A DNA stretch of 56,278 bases from positions 1-56,278 of the forward strand of contig CAIQOO010000020.1 of NCBI GenBank assembly GCA_903873485.1. The letters run 5' to 3'. Position numbers and translations under genes: made by a program. The notes under the pieces were generated by a model. It saw only the letters and a program-made list of their open reading frames with translations, searched no databases and had not been told where the DNA came from. This document shows positions 25,001 to 31,644 of this stretch, in pieces. Numbering within the stretch: position 1 is the stretch's first letter; every line of letters starts with the position of its first letter. Origin of the DNA: an uncultured beta proteobacterium. GTDB lineage: Bacteria; Pseudomonadota; Gammaproteobacteria; Burkholderiales; Burkholderiaceae_C.

Positions 25001-26705
25001 CGGCAATCGACTCTTGCGCATCGCCCAACACGGCCATCTGATTCAGCACTTCGCCTTCGAGGCGCTTGAGATGCTCCAGCGTCACATACAAAAAATTGGC
25101 ACTGCCACAGGCCGGGTCGAGCACCCGCACACTGCACAGCCGGTGATGGAATGCCTTGACCTGGGCACGCGCCTCGCGCCACCTGGCGCGCACCGCAGCT
25201 TCATGCCGCTTGCTGGCCTCCTGATCGGCCTTGAGCTGCTGGCGGTCAAAACTGGCTGCATCCACACCGCCTTTGGCCTGCGGCGGATTGGCTTCCAGGT
25301 CTGCTGCCTCATGCGCCAGCACCAGCGCAGCGGCTTGCGCATTGGCCCATTCGGCGCGCAACGGCTCGACCACCGTGGGCAGCACCAGCCGCTCGACGTA
25401 GGCGCGCGGCGTGTAGTGGGCACCCAGCGCGTGGCGCTCAGCCGGGTTCAGGGCACGCTCCAGCAGCGTGCCAAAAATGGCCGGCTCGACTTCGCGCCAA
25501 TTGGCTTGCGCAGCCTCAATCAGCAGGTCGATTTGCTCTGGCGTTAACAGCAGGCTGTAGCCGTCAGACATCGGCTCCTTGAACAATTTGCCATTGAAAT
25601 GCAGCACACGGGTGGCCAGCGCCGGGCTGAAACCGCCCCGGTCCATATCGGCCCACAGGCTTTGCAGCATCAGGCGCAGCGTGGCCGGGTCGGCGCGGTG
25701 GGTTTTGAGCAGGCCGATAAACGCCTCTTTGGGCAGCAGGCCGACATCTTCGGAAAACATGCAAAACAAACAGCGGGTCAAAAATGATGCTACTTTTTCT
25801 GGAGCTACTCGCGCTTGACTGGCGTGGGCTGGCGGGCTATTTGGCTTGAAAACCGGGGTGCTGACAGGTTGAGCTATGGTTTCAGTAGCTGCCAGCGCTT
25901 GCTGCGCTTGGGCTAGAGGCTGATTTGGCACATCAACCTGGCTGCTTGGGCGGTTTGGCTTTATCACCGGGCGGCCAATTCCGGATACTACATTTTCAGT
26001 AGCTGACAGCGCTTGCTGTGCTTGCTGTGCTTGCTGTGCTTGCTGTGCTTGGGCTAGAGGCCGATTTGGCTCATAAACCGGGTTGCTTTCGATGGACTTG
26101 GCCAGACGCGCCAGCAAGTCGGCCACCCAGCGCGTGACGCGGGCGCTGATGCGTGCCGGGTTCAGGCTGTGCGGGTCAAGCCAGATTTGGCGCAGGCGCT
26201 CTCGAATATCGGCATGGACCAGGTCGTTCAGGCGGATGCGGTGGCTGCGCGGGTCGGGGAAAGGCGTGTAGGTGGCACCGCTTTGGCTGAATTCGGCATA
26301 CACCTCGATCACCGTGCCGACATCGACCACCAGCACAAACGGTGGCCGGCCCTCGCTGGCGGGCAAGGCGCGGGCATAGCCTTCGGCCTGGCTGCGGGCA
26401 CGCAGCAGGCCGTCGTCAAAGCCTTTGGTGTGGCCAGCCGCCTTGAGCTTTTTGGACTCCAGGCAAAACGCGCCCTGACGGTAGCAGTCGATGCGCCCGG
26501 CGCTGGTTGAACCGTCGCCATGCCGAAACGTCACCGGGCGCTCGAACATGTAATCTTGCTCAGGCGTGGGGTGGGGTTTATCGACTTCCAGCAGCGCGCA
26601 CAGGTCAATGACAAAACTCTGTGCGGCAGACAGCTCGCTGGCGGTCACGCCGCTCCAGCGGGTGATGAAGGACTCGGCGGCGGTGTCGGCTGGAGGGGTG
26701 GACAT
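22074..26705 (-). CDS. MmeI-like DNA methyltransferase/nuclease with repeat-derived insertions
   Basis: A 1543-residue protein, about 1.5 times the usual MmeI/YeeA-type length. It starts at ATG 26705 (MSTPPADTAAESF). The N-terminal domain has a D…ESKK nuclease-like motif (GRIDCYRQGAFCLESKK, about 75-95). Motif I VLDPACGSANFLY is near 527 and the N6-adenine motif NPPFIG near 690, followed by target-recognition and helical C-terminal regions (LYNVLQALREGRALTAKEKQ). It is therefore a candidate type IIG restriction-modification enzyme. Extra length comes from palindromic repeats read in frame at about residues 212-306, 790-860, 905-928 and 1215-1305. Whether it is still active is unknown. Two small genes lie 58 bases upstream on the same strand. 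Confidence 0.88.
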   Translation of the reverse strand: MSTPPADTAAESFITRWSGVTASELSAAQSFVIDLCALLEVDKPHPTPEQDYMFERPVTFRHGDGSTSAGRIDCYRQGAFCLESKKLKAAGHTKGFDDGLLRARSQAEGYARALPASEGRPPFVLVVDVGTVIEVYAEFSQSGATYTPFPDPRSHRIRLNDLVHADIRERLRQIWLDPHSLNPARISARVTRWVADLLARLAKSIESNPVYEPNRPLAQAQQAQQAQQAQQALSATENVVSGIGRPVIKPNRPSSQVDVPNQPLAQAQQALAATETIAQPVSTPVFKPNSPPAHASQARVAPEKVASFLTRCLFCMFSEDVGLLPKEAFIGLLKTHRADPATLRLMLQSLWADMDRGGFSPALATRVLHFNGKLFKEPMSDGYSLLLTPEQIDLLIEAAQANWREVEPAIFGTLLERALNPAERHALGAHYTPRAYVERLVLPTVVEPLRAEWANAQAAALVLAHEAADLEANPPQAKGGVDAASFDRQQLKADQEASKRHEAAVRARWREARAQVKAFHHRLCSVRVLDPACGSANFLYVTLEHLKRLEGEVLNQMAVLGDAQESIAEGFETVTLQQLQGIEINPRAAALAELVLWIGWLQWHIRTQGNAAVAEPVVHDYRNIDCRDAVLAWDAQEPAYDAAGQLLSRWDGVSFKPHPVTGERVPDEAAQVPQWRYLGARQAAWPQADFVVGNPPFIGAASMRAALGDGYVQALRSVWSNVPDSADFVMFWWARAAALVAAGGVQRMGLITTNSLRQTFNRRVVQAALEGHLPLTTPVGPHDPATHAKQQTVRPELGLPRACRGVEGQSNATTSNATTVAGAGAGAGIAGGLILSKAQKSAPGNTRPSADAPVNAQARGQLVFAIPDHPWVDSADGAAVRIAMTVVQRTNGSDRVDSGQIRSFDIAAIPAKAGIQNAPDSRLRGNDGNSTTDTSAWGRLLTVIDEQPGPEGEVIVTLAERRGLIHADLSVGAKLADAQALKANLNLSNRGVQLFGAGFILTIEEAAALGNPAIVKNYRNGRDLTDAPRGVKVIDAFGLSADELRSQFPAAYQWLLERVKPERDQNNRASYRDNWWFFGEPRKVLRQQLAGLPRYIATVETAKHRLFQFLDASILPDNKLVTIALSDAFHLGVLSSQLHGLWALAAGSWLGVGNDPVYVKSRCFETFPFPDEDTGLTPALRQKISTLAEQIDQHRKRVLGLLPSNASSPAQATTPGRVLPGADFWAFDSMRPPAIPDPAHPELANPPFEAPNQPQALMQQAPAAINKIAPVAPASTPTTSPKPGRVLPGADLASEASMRPLAIAAPAHPEHQHPMPPQRNVPKPTPHSATTAPTSSKPAKDLTLTGLYNVLQALREGRALTAKEKQIHSAGLVGVLKTLHDELDAAVLAAYGWADLATAPTSTATAGDIKDELLQRLVALNQRRAAEEARGQVRWLRPTFQNPLSKTELPAQVQQGLEVDLASNSAAPVATTQAWPGTLPEQVKAVALVLSSSTAALTQAQIEACFSGSSSLKKSLPTLLQTLAALGRAQPMESDDGITVWRA
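22795..22851. repeat. 57-bp palindromic element, copy A (in methyltransferase gene)
   Basis: Runs from GGCTATTGCCAGGGGCC to GGCCCCCGGCAATACC with an asymmetric middle. One arm has small changes and the middle differs from copies B and C. Length is a multiple of three and the gene reads through as RVLPGAD…SMRPLAIAAP. Confidence 0.85.
22900..22954 (+). repeat. Dispersed Comamonadaceae-type repeat, copy 5 (in methyltransferase gene)
   Basis: Stem GCTATCTTGTTGATAGC followed by TGCTGGCGCTTGCTGCAT, AAGGGCTTGAGGCTGATTTG. It lies antisense to the gene and is translated in frame as an Ala/Gln-rich linker between palindromic copies A and B. Confidence 0.8.
22999..23055. repeat. 57-bp palindromic element, copy B (in methyltransferase gene)
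   Basis: Perfect 16-base terminal arms GGTATTGCCGGGGGCC and GGCCCCCGGCAATACC enclose TCATACTGTCAAAGG, CCCAGAAATC. Nearly identical to the reverse complement of copy C, and translated as RVLPGADFWAFDSMRPPAIP. Confidence 0.93.
23926..23982. repeat. GCGGGAATC-type palindrome (PAKAGIQ-coding) in methyltransferase gene
   Basis: Arms CGAAGGCGGGAATC and GATTCCCGCCTTCG with flanking CATTCCC/GGGAATG. This is the well-known dispersed palindrome whose translation reads IPAKAGIQ…SRLRGNDG, exactly as seen in this protein. It is inserted in frame. Confidence 0.92.
24168..24224. repeat. 57-bp palindromic element, copy C (inverted, in methyltransferase gene)
   Basis: Same perfect 16-base arms as copy B but with the middle in the opposite orientation. 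Read by the gene as AGIAGGLILSKAQKSAPGNT, so both orientations of this element are open in the host frame. Confidence 0.93.
24283..24332. repeat. Decayed CTTCGACAAGCTCAG-type repeat in methyltransferase gene
   Basis: GCCCTTCGACACCTCGG, CAAGCTCGGGG and CCAAGCTCAGGGCGAAC keep pieces of the palindrome found intact at 18210-18258. Translated in frame as RPELGLPRACRGVEGQ. Confidence 0.65.
25788..25842 (+). repeat. Dispersed Comamonadaceae-type repeat, copy 6, decayed (in methyltransferase gene)
   Basis: GATGCTACTTTTTCTGGAGC then TACTCGCGCTTGACTGGCGT and GGGCTGGCGGGCTATTTG. Recognisable by order and spacing but more diverged than its neighbours. Confidence 0.6.
25872..25926 (+). repeat. Dispersed Comamonadaceae-type repeat, copy 7 (in methyltransferase gene)
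   Basis: GCTATGGTTTCAGTAGC, TGCCAGCGCTTGCTGC, GCTTGGGCTAGAGGCTGATT. Translated antisense as PLAQAQQALAATETIAQP. Confidence 0.85.
25988..26068 (+). repeat. Dispersed Comamonadaceae-type repeat, copy 8, with internal 9-bp tandem expansion
   Basis: Stem CTACATTTTCAGTAG, then four perfect copies of GCTTGCTGT (26011-26046), then GCTTGGGCTAGAGGCCGATT. The 9-bp expansion encodes an AQQ ladder in the methyltransferase. The unit keeps frame, so copy number could vary harmlessly. Confidence 0.88.
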
Positions 26706-26763
26706 GTTCAGTGGGGTGCTTGGGGAAACAATTTCCCCAGGATTGCGCAGACGATTCAGCGAA

Positions 26764-26973
26764 TCATGCGGCCAACAATTGCTCTTCAAGAGCATCCTGA
26801 ATTGCAATTGGCGCAAACATGTCCGACGGGTACAGGTAACTTTCGCCGGACTCATCGACCACCCGAACAAGCCCACGCGCGTGCGCCTTGGGGTCATCTT
26901 CCAGCCTGTAAAGCTTGCGCGATTCCAGCGATGCCTCATAGCCCGCGTTATTGATGCAAACCGTCCAGTTCAT
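26764..26973 (-). CDS. Small protein of unknown function (69 aa), second of an overlapping pair
   Basis: Begins MNWTVCINNAGYEASLE and contains ARGLVRVVDESGESYLYPS. It is acidic, with no membrane segment. The DESGE-x-YLYP block looks conserved in a family of short bacterial hypothetical proteins, but I know no function. Its ATG overlaps the stop of the 77-residue gene by four bases (ATGA). The methyltransferase starts 58 bases downstream. The overlapping, small, basic-then-acidic pair is reminiscent of toxin-antitoxin loci; this is inference. Confidence 0.75.
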   Translation of the reverse strand: MNWTVCINNAGYEASLESRKLYRLEDDPKAHARGLVRVVDESGESYLYPSDMFAPIAIQDALEEQLLAA

Positions 26974-27203
26974 AGCAGTTCCTTGATTTTCATTTCAACT
27001 TTGCCGATGCCATGTGCTTCATACCAGTGTAGTTCTGCCTGGCAAAGTTCGCCAGACGGGCTGAGCCGGATGCGCCCAAATCCTTTGCGCTTTTTCCAGT
27101 TTTTGCCACCATAGGTTTCTATCAGTCGATGCAGTTCACGGATTTTTGATCCTTCGGCAAAGGTTTCCTGGTGCGTGATTTCACTGACGAGATGCCAATT
27201 CAT
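26970..27203 (-). CDS. Small basic protein of unknown function (77 aa), first of an overlapping pair
   Basis: Begins MNWHLVSEITHQETFAEGSK and contains YGGKNWKKRKGFGRIRL and ELHWYEAHGIGKVEMKIK. Rich in Lys/Arg, with a compact likely beta-sheet core. I recall similar conserved hypothetical proteins with the WRKRKG and HWYEAHGIG blocks, always short, but no assigned role. It is followed by the 69-residue gene with a four-base overlap, then by the methyltransferase gene. Confidence 0.75.
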   Translation of the reverse strand: MNWHLVSEITHQETFAEGSKIRELHRLIETYGGKNWKKRKGFGRIRLSPSGELCQAELHWYEAHGIGKVEMKIKELL

Positions 27204-27317
27204 CCATCATCCTTTCTCTAAGGCTTTGCCAAGAAATCGGACTTTGAAGGCGTGGTCAATCACGGCAATGCAACACTCATTGTGTAATTTTCCGTAGTCG
27301 GATGGGCTTAATACTTG

Positions 27318-27578
27318 CTACTCTTCTTTTTCGAGACCAATCCGGCCCTGAAACTTGCGCCGCCACTTGTTTGTATATTGCCCGTCCTCTTGCAGGTAAG
27401 CGGTTGTACCGCCAAACAATGCGCGAATTGTCAGATTTACCCACTTTTCTCCGCGATGTCCGTCAGCAGCCACAATTTTTTCAATTTCAGCGCGGAGTTC
27501 ATCTGTGGTCCTGCATTTGTCATACAGCACATCAAATTCTGGGTCATCACTCTTAGCGCGGGAATTATCCGCACGCAC
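27318..27578 (-). CDS. Hypothetical protein (about 86 aa)
   Basis: Charged, soluble, helical composition (DDPEFDVLYDKCRTTDEL, then GEKWVNLTIRALFGG) looks like a real protein rather than a shadow frame, but no family is recognised. The start is uncertain: the first available start is a GTG with a weak Shine-Dalgarno. The surrounding 400 bases have lower GC than the flanks, consistent with acquired DNA. Confidence 0.45.
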   Translation of the reverse strand: MRADNSRAKSDDPEFDVLYDKCRTTDELRAEIEKIVAADGHRGEKWVNLTIRALFGGTTAYLQEDGQYTNKWRRKFQGRIGLEKEE

Positions 27579-27633
27579 AGGCTCAAATACTGCGCCCTCG
27601 CCCCAAGAAAAAAGAAAACGTGATTGACCGCAG

Positions 27634-27801
27634 ATGAAAAATACACGATCAAATCATACGTCTAAAGCGTATGATTGTTACTACACGCGCAACGCCGCAG
27701 GGCGGATAGTGCTGCTGGTGATTGATGCCAAGAGCGTGCGCGCCAGCATTTCAGGTGCGGTTTTGAAACAATTGAAGGAGTTGCTAGACCATGATGACTG
27801 A
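27634..27801 (+). pseudogene. C-terminal remnant of a RelE/HigB-type toxin
   Basis: The frame from 27634 reads a short non-matching start, then CYYTRNAAGRIVLLVIDAKS and VLKQLKELLDHDD. This matches the last 45 or so residues of RelE/HigB-like toxins (…VIYYTR…G.I.LL.IYAK…LK.LKE…). The N-terminal half with the fold's first strands is missing. It overlaps the HTH antitoxin gene by eleven bases, as a toxin in a toxin-first operon would. A deletion seems to have fused the operon's control region to the toxin tail. Confidence 0.7.
27652..27676. promoter_or_regulatory. Perfect inverted repeat, candidate antitoxin operator
   Basis: AATCATACG and CGTATGATT are perfect 9-base arms around TCTAAAG. It sits upstream of the orphan HTH antitoxin. 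HTH antitoxins normally repress their own operon through such palindromes, so an operator is a reasonable inference. Confidence 0.55.
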
Positions 27802-28174
27802 TGCACAACTGCAAGCGCGTGATGCCGAACGCGACATCGGTGCCGACCTGCTAGAGGCTGTTCGCGAGGCAAAAGCCGGGCGCTGGGCGCGCAAAACGAC
27901 GTTTGAGGCACTGCCCGATGGCAGTGTGCGTCGCTCGGTGCTGCACCCCGATGGTGTGGGAGACACGCAGGAGGTACTGACCGGCCCCAAGTGGCAATTG
28001 ATGGCGGCCCGCATGCAGTCAGGCATGTCGCAATCGGAGTTTGCCCGCGCCACCGGGGTCTCGGTGCGCACGCTGCAAGAGTGGGAGCAGGGCCGCAAAG
28101 TGCCCAGCGGGGCTGCGCAAAGCCTGCTCAAGCTGGTCAGCCGTCACCCGGAATTGCTGGCCGAGCTGACATAA
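27791..28174 (+). CDS. HTH antitoxin of HigA/NadS type (orphan)
   Basis: About 127 residues. The C-terminal half is a Cro/C1-type helix-turn-helix (MQSGMSQSEFARATGVSV and RTLQEWEQGRKVPSG). The N-terminal part (RDIGADLLEAVREAKAGRWA, then RKTTFEALPDG) matches NadS/HigA2-like antitoxins that follow a RelE-family toxin. Here the toxin is only a C-terminal remnant, so the gene is an orphan antitoxin and may survive as an autonomous regulator. The start is at the first of two tandem ATGs. It runs convergent to the metallopeptidase gene, with overlapping 3' ends. Confidence 0.85.
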   Translation: MMTDAQLQARDAERDIGADLLEAVREAKAGRWARKTTFEALPDGSVRRSVLHPDGVGDTQEVLTGPKWQLMAARMQSGMSQSEFARATGVSVRTLQEWEQGRKVPSGAAQSLLKLVSRHPELLAELT

Positions 28175-29970
28175 AAAACCTCGCCGCGCGGGCGAAATGG
28201 CAGGCGTCGGCCTTCAGGCAGCAGGTAGGCATGGTCCATCAAGGTGCTAAGCTGGTCTTCACAATAGCCGTCAGTGACGATCAACAGCGGCCCGGCTTTC
28301 GGAAAGTCGCCGCGCGCTGCCAAATCGCGCAGCAGGTCCAGGCCGGGTTGCAACACCGTGCCACCGCGACCACGCACAGCAAAGCGTTCCAGCAGGTTTT
28401 CTGGCGCAACCCAGCCGCTGTCATGGGCGTGTGCATCGCAGCAGATCAGGCGCACCGCCGATACCTCGCGTGCCAGCGCATAACTGGCAATCGCGCCGAG
28501 TGATTTGCCCAGCAGTTGCGGTGCCATCGAGCCCGAGGTGTCGAGCAGCACGCCAAACACCCGGCTGCGGCGCTCTTCCTCGGTGGGCTTGACGCAGGAG
28601 GGGCGCGGGTTGTCGGGCGTGGCAGACTGGCGGCGCGACGGGTGCGCGTAACTGCGGCGTGGCTCGGGCGGGCAGAAGCGCTCGTCAAACCAGTGCGCCA
28701 GTTTCACATCCCAGGCCATCGGCGGCTGGCTCAGGCTGCGGATTTCTTCAATCAACCCGGCTGGCAACAGCCCGCGCGACGTGCCGCTGGTGAAGCGGTC
28801 AAAGCCTTGCGCCAGGGCCCGGCGGCAGTAGCCTTCGGCATCCATGAACAGCTTGCCGTCTTCATCGCCAATCAGGTCTTGCGCACCGACGCCGCGCAGG
28901 GTGGCGAGCTTGCGGGCGCGGCGAATGTCTTGTGCCAGGCTGTCATAAACGTCTTCGGACGACTGCCCCGAAAATGCTGCGTCATGCAGCAAACCGATGC
29001 CGGGCGCGCTGCCCACCTGCATTTCGATCAGCCAGCCGTTGATGATGAAGTCGCAGGCAATGTTCCACAGCAAGGGGTCGCGCCGGCGCGAGGCGTGGTT
29101 GAGCCCGGCGTGCAGCAGTTCGTGCGCAAACACAAACAGGCATTCGTCGTCAGACAGCCCGGCTGCCGGGTTGACCCAGATGCAGCGCGCACCGACATCA
29201 ATCGCCGCTACCCGGATGTCATATTGCTGGCACAGGCGCGGGTCTTCTTGCACGTCAAAACTGGCGGCCAGCGCGCCCAGCAGCGGGTAGTGGTCAATCA
29301 GGCGGCGGCGCGCTTTTTGCGCCTTGCTCAGCGGTTTGATCTCGCCGCTGATACCGGGCAGTCCGGCGGCACGCTCCAACGCATGACCCACATCGCGGGC
29401 AATGCCATCGGCCAGCAACTCGCGCCAGCGCGGTGGCGGGCGCTGCCAGCGCGGCGGTTTGACATCGAAATGGCAGAACAGGCTGGCACTGCCGCACAGT
29501 TGGCTTTGCCACTCCTTCAAGGCAGGGTCGCAGCCGTTAACACAAAATTGCCGCAGCAAACCCTCTGCGCCGCCCGCCGGAAAGATGGGTTCGGGGTAAA
29601 TCAGGTCGTCGGGCAGTTGGCCCAACTTGAGTTCGCTGCAAAACCGGTCGGCCACCAGCAAGCTGGCCAACTCCCACGCCTCGAACGGTTCCTGGCGTCT
29701 GACCAGACCAAAACCCAGGCAGACCAGGCCGATGGAGATCACCCGCGTCCACGCTTGCGGTGTGGTCTGGCGCTTGCCGTGCAACCAGATCATGCCGCCA
29801 GGAGACACCGCCAGCCAGCCTTTGGCTGATACATGCTGGTGCTCTTTATCGACCGTAAAACTGGCCGCCTGCGCCAGCGGAGCCAGCATGGGGTGCGACT
29901 GAACAGCCCGCAAACCGGCTTGGCGGGCCTCGGCTGCCGGGCCTTTTGACACCTGTTGGCTCATGGTCAC
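28144..29970 (-). CDS. DUF2201 metallopeptidase-VWA protein
   Basis: A 608-residue protein of the predicted metal-dependent peptidase family COG3864. It has a central zinc-protease-like motif HELLHAGLNH (HExxH…H) in a conserved helical domain, and a C-terminal von Willebrand A domain with the MIDAS start LLDTSGSMA and LLIVTDGYCED. Such proteins pair with MoxR-type AAA+ ATPases in chaperone or protease-like complexes. The pair is present here: the MoxR gene is directly upstream with a four-base overlap if the GTG at 29970 is used; ATG 29964 is an alternative start. Substrate unknown. The 3' end overlaps the convergent antitoxin gene by 31 bases. Confidence 0.88.
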   Translation of the reverse strand: MTMSQQVSKGPAAEARQAGLRAVQSHPMLAPLAQAASFTVDKEHQHVSAKGWLAVSPGGMIWLHGKRQTTPQAWTRVISIGLVCLGFGLVRRQEPFEAWELASLLVADRFCSELKLGQLPDDLIYPEPIFPAGGAEGLLRQFCVNGCDPALKEWQSQLCGSASLFCHFDVKPPRWQRPPPRWRELLADGIARDVGHALERAAGLPGISGEIKPLSKAQKARRRLIDHYPLLGALAASFDVQEDPRLCQQYDIRVAAIDVGARCIWVNPAAGLSDDECLFVFAHELLHAGLNHASRRRDPLLWNIACDFIINGWLIEMQVGSAPGIGLLHDAAFSGQSSEDVYDSLAQDIRRARKLATLRGVGAQDLIGDEDGKLFMDAEGYCRRALAQGFDRFTSGTSRGLLPAGLIEEIRSLSQPPMAWDVKLAHWFDERFCPPEPRRSYAHPSRRQSATPDNPRPSCVKPTEEERRSRVFGVLLDTSGSMAPQLLGKSLGAIASYALAREVSAVRLICCDAHAHDSGWVAPENLLERFAVRGRGGTVLQPGLDLLRDLAARGDFPKAGPLLIVTDGYCEDQLSTLMDHAYLLPEGRRLPFRPRGEVFYVSSASNSG

Positions 29971-31053
29971 ACCTTGGCGGGCTTGGTGTCTTTGCCAAGG
30001 CGTCCGGCCAGGCGTGGCAGGTCGCGCGCCACCTCGACCAAAAACCAGGCGGGCAGGCGCTGGCCGGACTCGTCTTCGCTCATCACCGACTGGGCGATTT
30101 CGACGCTGATTCTGGCCAGGTCGCGCAACATGTCTTTGGCACGAATGGCCAACTCCTGATGTGCGCTGCGCACCGAGCCTTCGTCATCCGGCAGCTCTTT
30201 GCGCAAGTGGGCCCGAAAGGACTGCGCCAGAAAGTACAGCACATCGCGGTCTTCTGGGCCGGTCGGCCAAAACGCATCGCCTTTGAGGATGGCGTGCAGC
30301 GTGTGCTTTTGCCGAATCTGCTTGAGGTAGGCCTTGAAATGCCCGGCGTGGCCGGGTGTCAGCAGGCCATAGGCTAATGCTTCAAGCATGTCATCGCTCA
30401 CCTTGTCGCCAAAAGAGGTCAGTGCATCCGACAGCATGTGCCAACTGCGCGGTGACGAAAAGGTTTCCTCGTGCTTGGGCGGTTCGCTCCAGAGGTGATC
30501 GGGGCGCAACTGGATGTATTCAACCACCCAGGGGTGAATGCCGCCCTCATTGATCGCCCAGTCCAGCCACTGCCGATGGTCGGTGCGCAAGTGGATATGC
30601 ACCAGCCGGTTGATCAGTGCTGACGGCATGGGTTTGACAATGGCCGCGTCTTTGGCCCGGTTGCCCGCGCCGATGACGATGGTGCCAGCGGGCAGCCGGT
30701 ATTCACCGACGCGCTGTTCCAGGATCAACGAGTAGAAGGCTTTTTGAATTTCATGCGAGGAGGCGTTGAGCTCGTCGAGAAACAGCACAAAGGGCTGATG
30801 GCGCACGATGTTGGCTGGCGGATAAAAGCGCGAGCAGTCGCCGTCGATTTTCAAAAATGCCCAGCAAGTCTTCGGGGGCGAGCTGGCTGCCCAGCAAGGA
30901 CACACATTCCAGGCCCACCGTGTCGGCAAAGCGCCGCACCAGCGCGCTTTTGCCGATGCCCGGTGGCCCCCACATGAAGACCGGGCGCACCACGGCCACG
31001 TTGAGCAGGAAGTCAAGCGTTTGCGCCGGGTTGAGCTGAATGGCGGATTGCAT
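29967..31053 (-). pseudogene. MoxR-type AAA+ ATPase, frameshifted
   Basis: Two frames together form a normal MoxR-like ATPase of about 361 residues. The first (ATG 31053) carries Walker A VFMWGPPGIGKSALVRRF and reads to GSQLAPEDLLGIF. The second continues with KIDGDCSRFYPPANIV, Walker B FVLFLDELNAS and the sensor/arginine regions (IGAGNRAKD, SALINRLVHIHL). The break is in a run of five identical bases at 30853-30857; removing one base restores LLGILKIDGD. Either a real one-base insertion or a homopolymer sequencing error. Partner of the downstream VWA metallopeptidase. Confidence 0.9.
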
Positions 31054-31075
31054 GGTATGACGCGACCAGGAGATT

Positions 31076-31130
31076 ACTATATTTAATGTAGCTGGTAGCG
31101 CTTATGGGACGGGCGCTACAGGCTGTTTTT
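31076..31130 (+). repeat. Dispersed Comamonadaceae-type repeat, copy 9
   Basis: CTATATTTAATGTAG stem, then CTGGTAGCGCTTATGGGA, CGGGCGCTACAGGCTGTTTT. It fills most of the space upstream of the MoxR gene. Confidence 0.75.
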
Positions 31131-31161
31131 TTATACAAAAGCGACAAGGATGCCCTCGGCA

Positions 31162-31590
31162 TCAACCCGCAGTGCGTTTGGCGCTTTTTGTCGGCAAGGG
31201 CAGACCACGATGGGTCACGGCATCGGCCCAATCCGAAGGACTGGTTTGCGGCGCATCCTCGGTGAAAGTGACATCAGCATCAGCCTGGACTTGAGCGGGG
31301 TCAATCCCCAAGCTTCGCAATTTTTGTTCAAGCACATCAATTCTTCCCCATGGGCAGCTTGGGTCACCACAAGCCTCATCCGGGTCGCCATCATGCTCGA
31401 ACAGAAGATGGAAACACAGCCAATGCATTTGCTCAAAAATCTCATAATCATTTTTGCTCACTTCGACTGGTTTCCTGCATGCCACGCACAAAAGCTGTTC
31501 ATCAGACTGAACCAGTTTTTCCCAACTCCAATGCACGGCACTTTCAAGCTTGAAATCATTGGTCTTGCTCAGTAGCCAGACCCCTTCCAA
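31162..31590 (-). CDS. Hypothetical protein, possible metal-binding (142 aa)
   Basis: No family is recognised. The middle holds two cysteine pairs, LLCVACRKPVEV and CGDPSCPWGRID, which could bind a metal or be structural. The C-terminus is acidic, then basic. The start is uncertain: there is no good ATG, and a TTG at 31590 is the only plausible start after the in-frame stop that coincides with the murB stop. It lies 54 bases downstream of murB on the same strand and may be co-transcribed. Confidence 0.6.
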   Translation of the reverse strand: MEGVWLLSKTNDFKLESAVHWSWEKLVQSDEQLLCVACRKPVEVSKNDYEIFEQMHWLCFHLLFEHDGDPDEACGDPSCPWGRIDVLEQKLRSLGIDPAQVQADADVTFTEDAPQTSPSDWADAVTHRGLPLPTKSAKRTAG

Positions 31591-31644
31591 GGAGGCAACC
31601 AGCAGCCAGGATGACGCTGGGCATTTTGCCCGGCTTGATCCTGC

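Noticed and set aside
22795..26068. Possible CRISPR array because of several short repeats
   Set aside because: Repeat units belong to different families, are inverted relative to each other, lack regular spacing, and are part of one open reading frame.
28516..29829. A 437-codon open frame on the plus strand
   Set aside because: Antisense to the DUF2201-VWA gene, whose HELLH and DTSGSM motifs show that the minus strand is the coding one.
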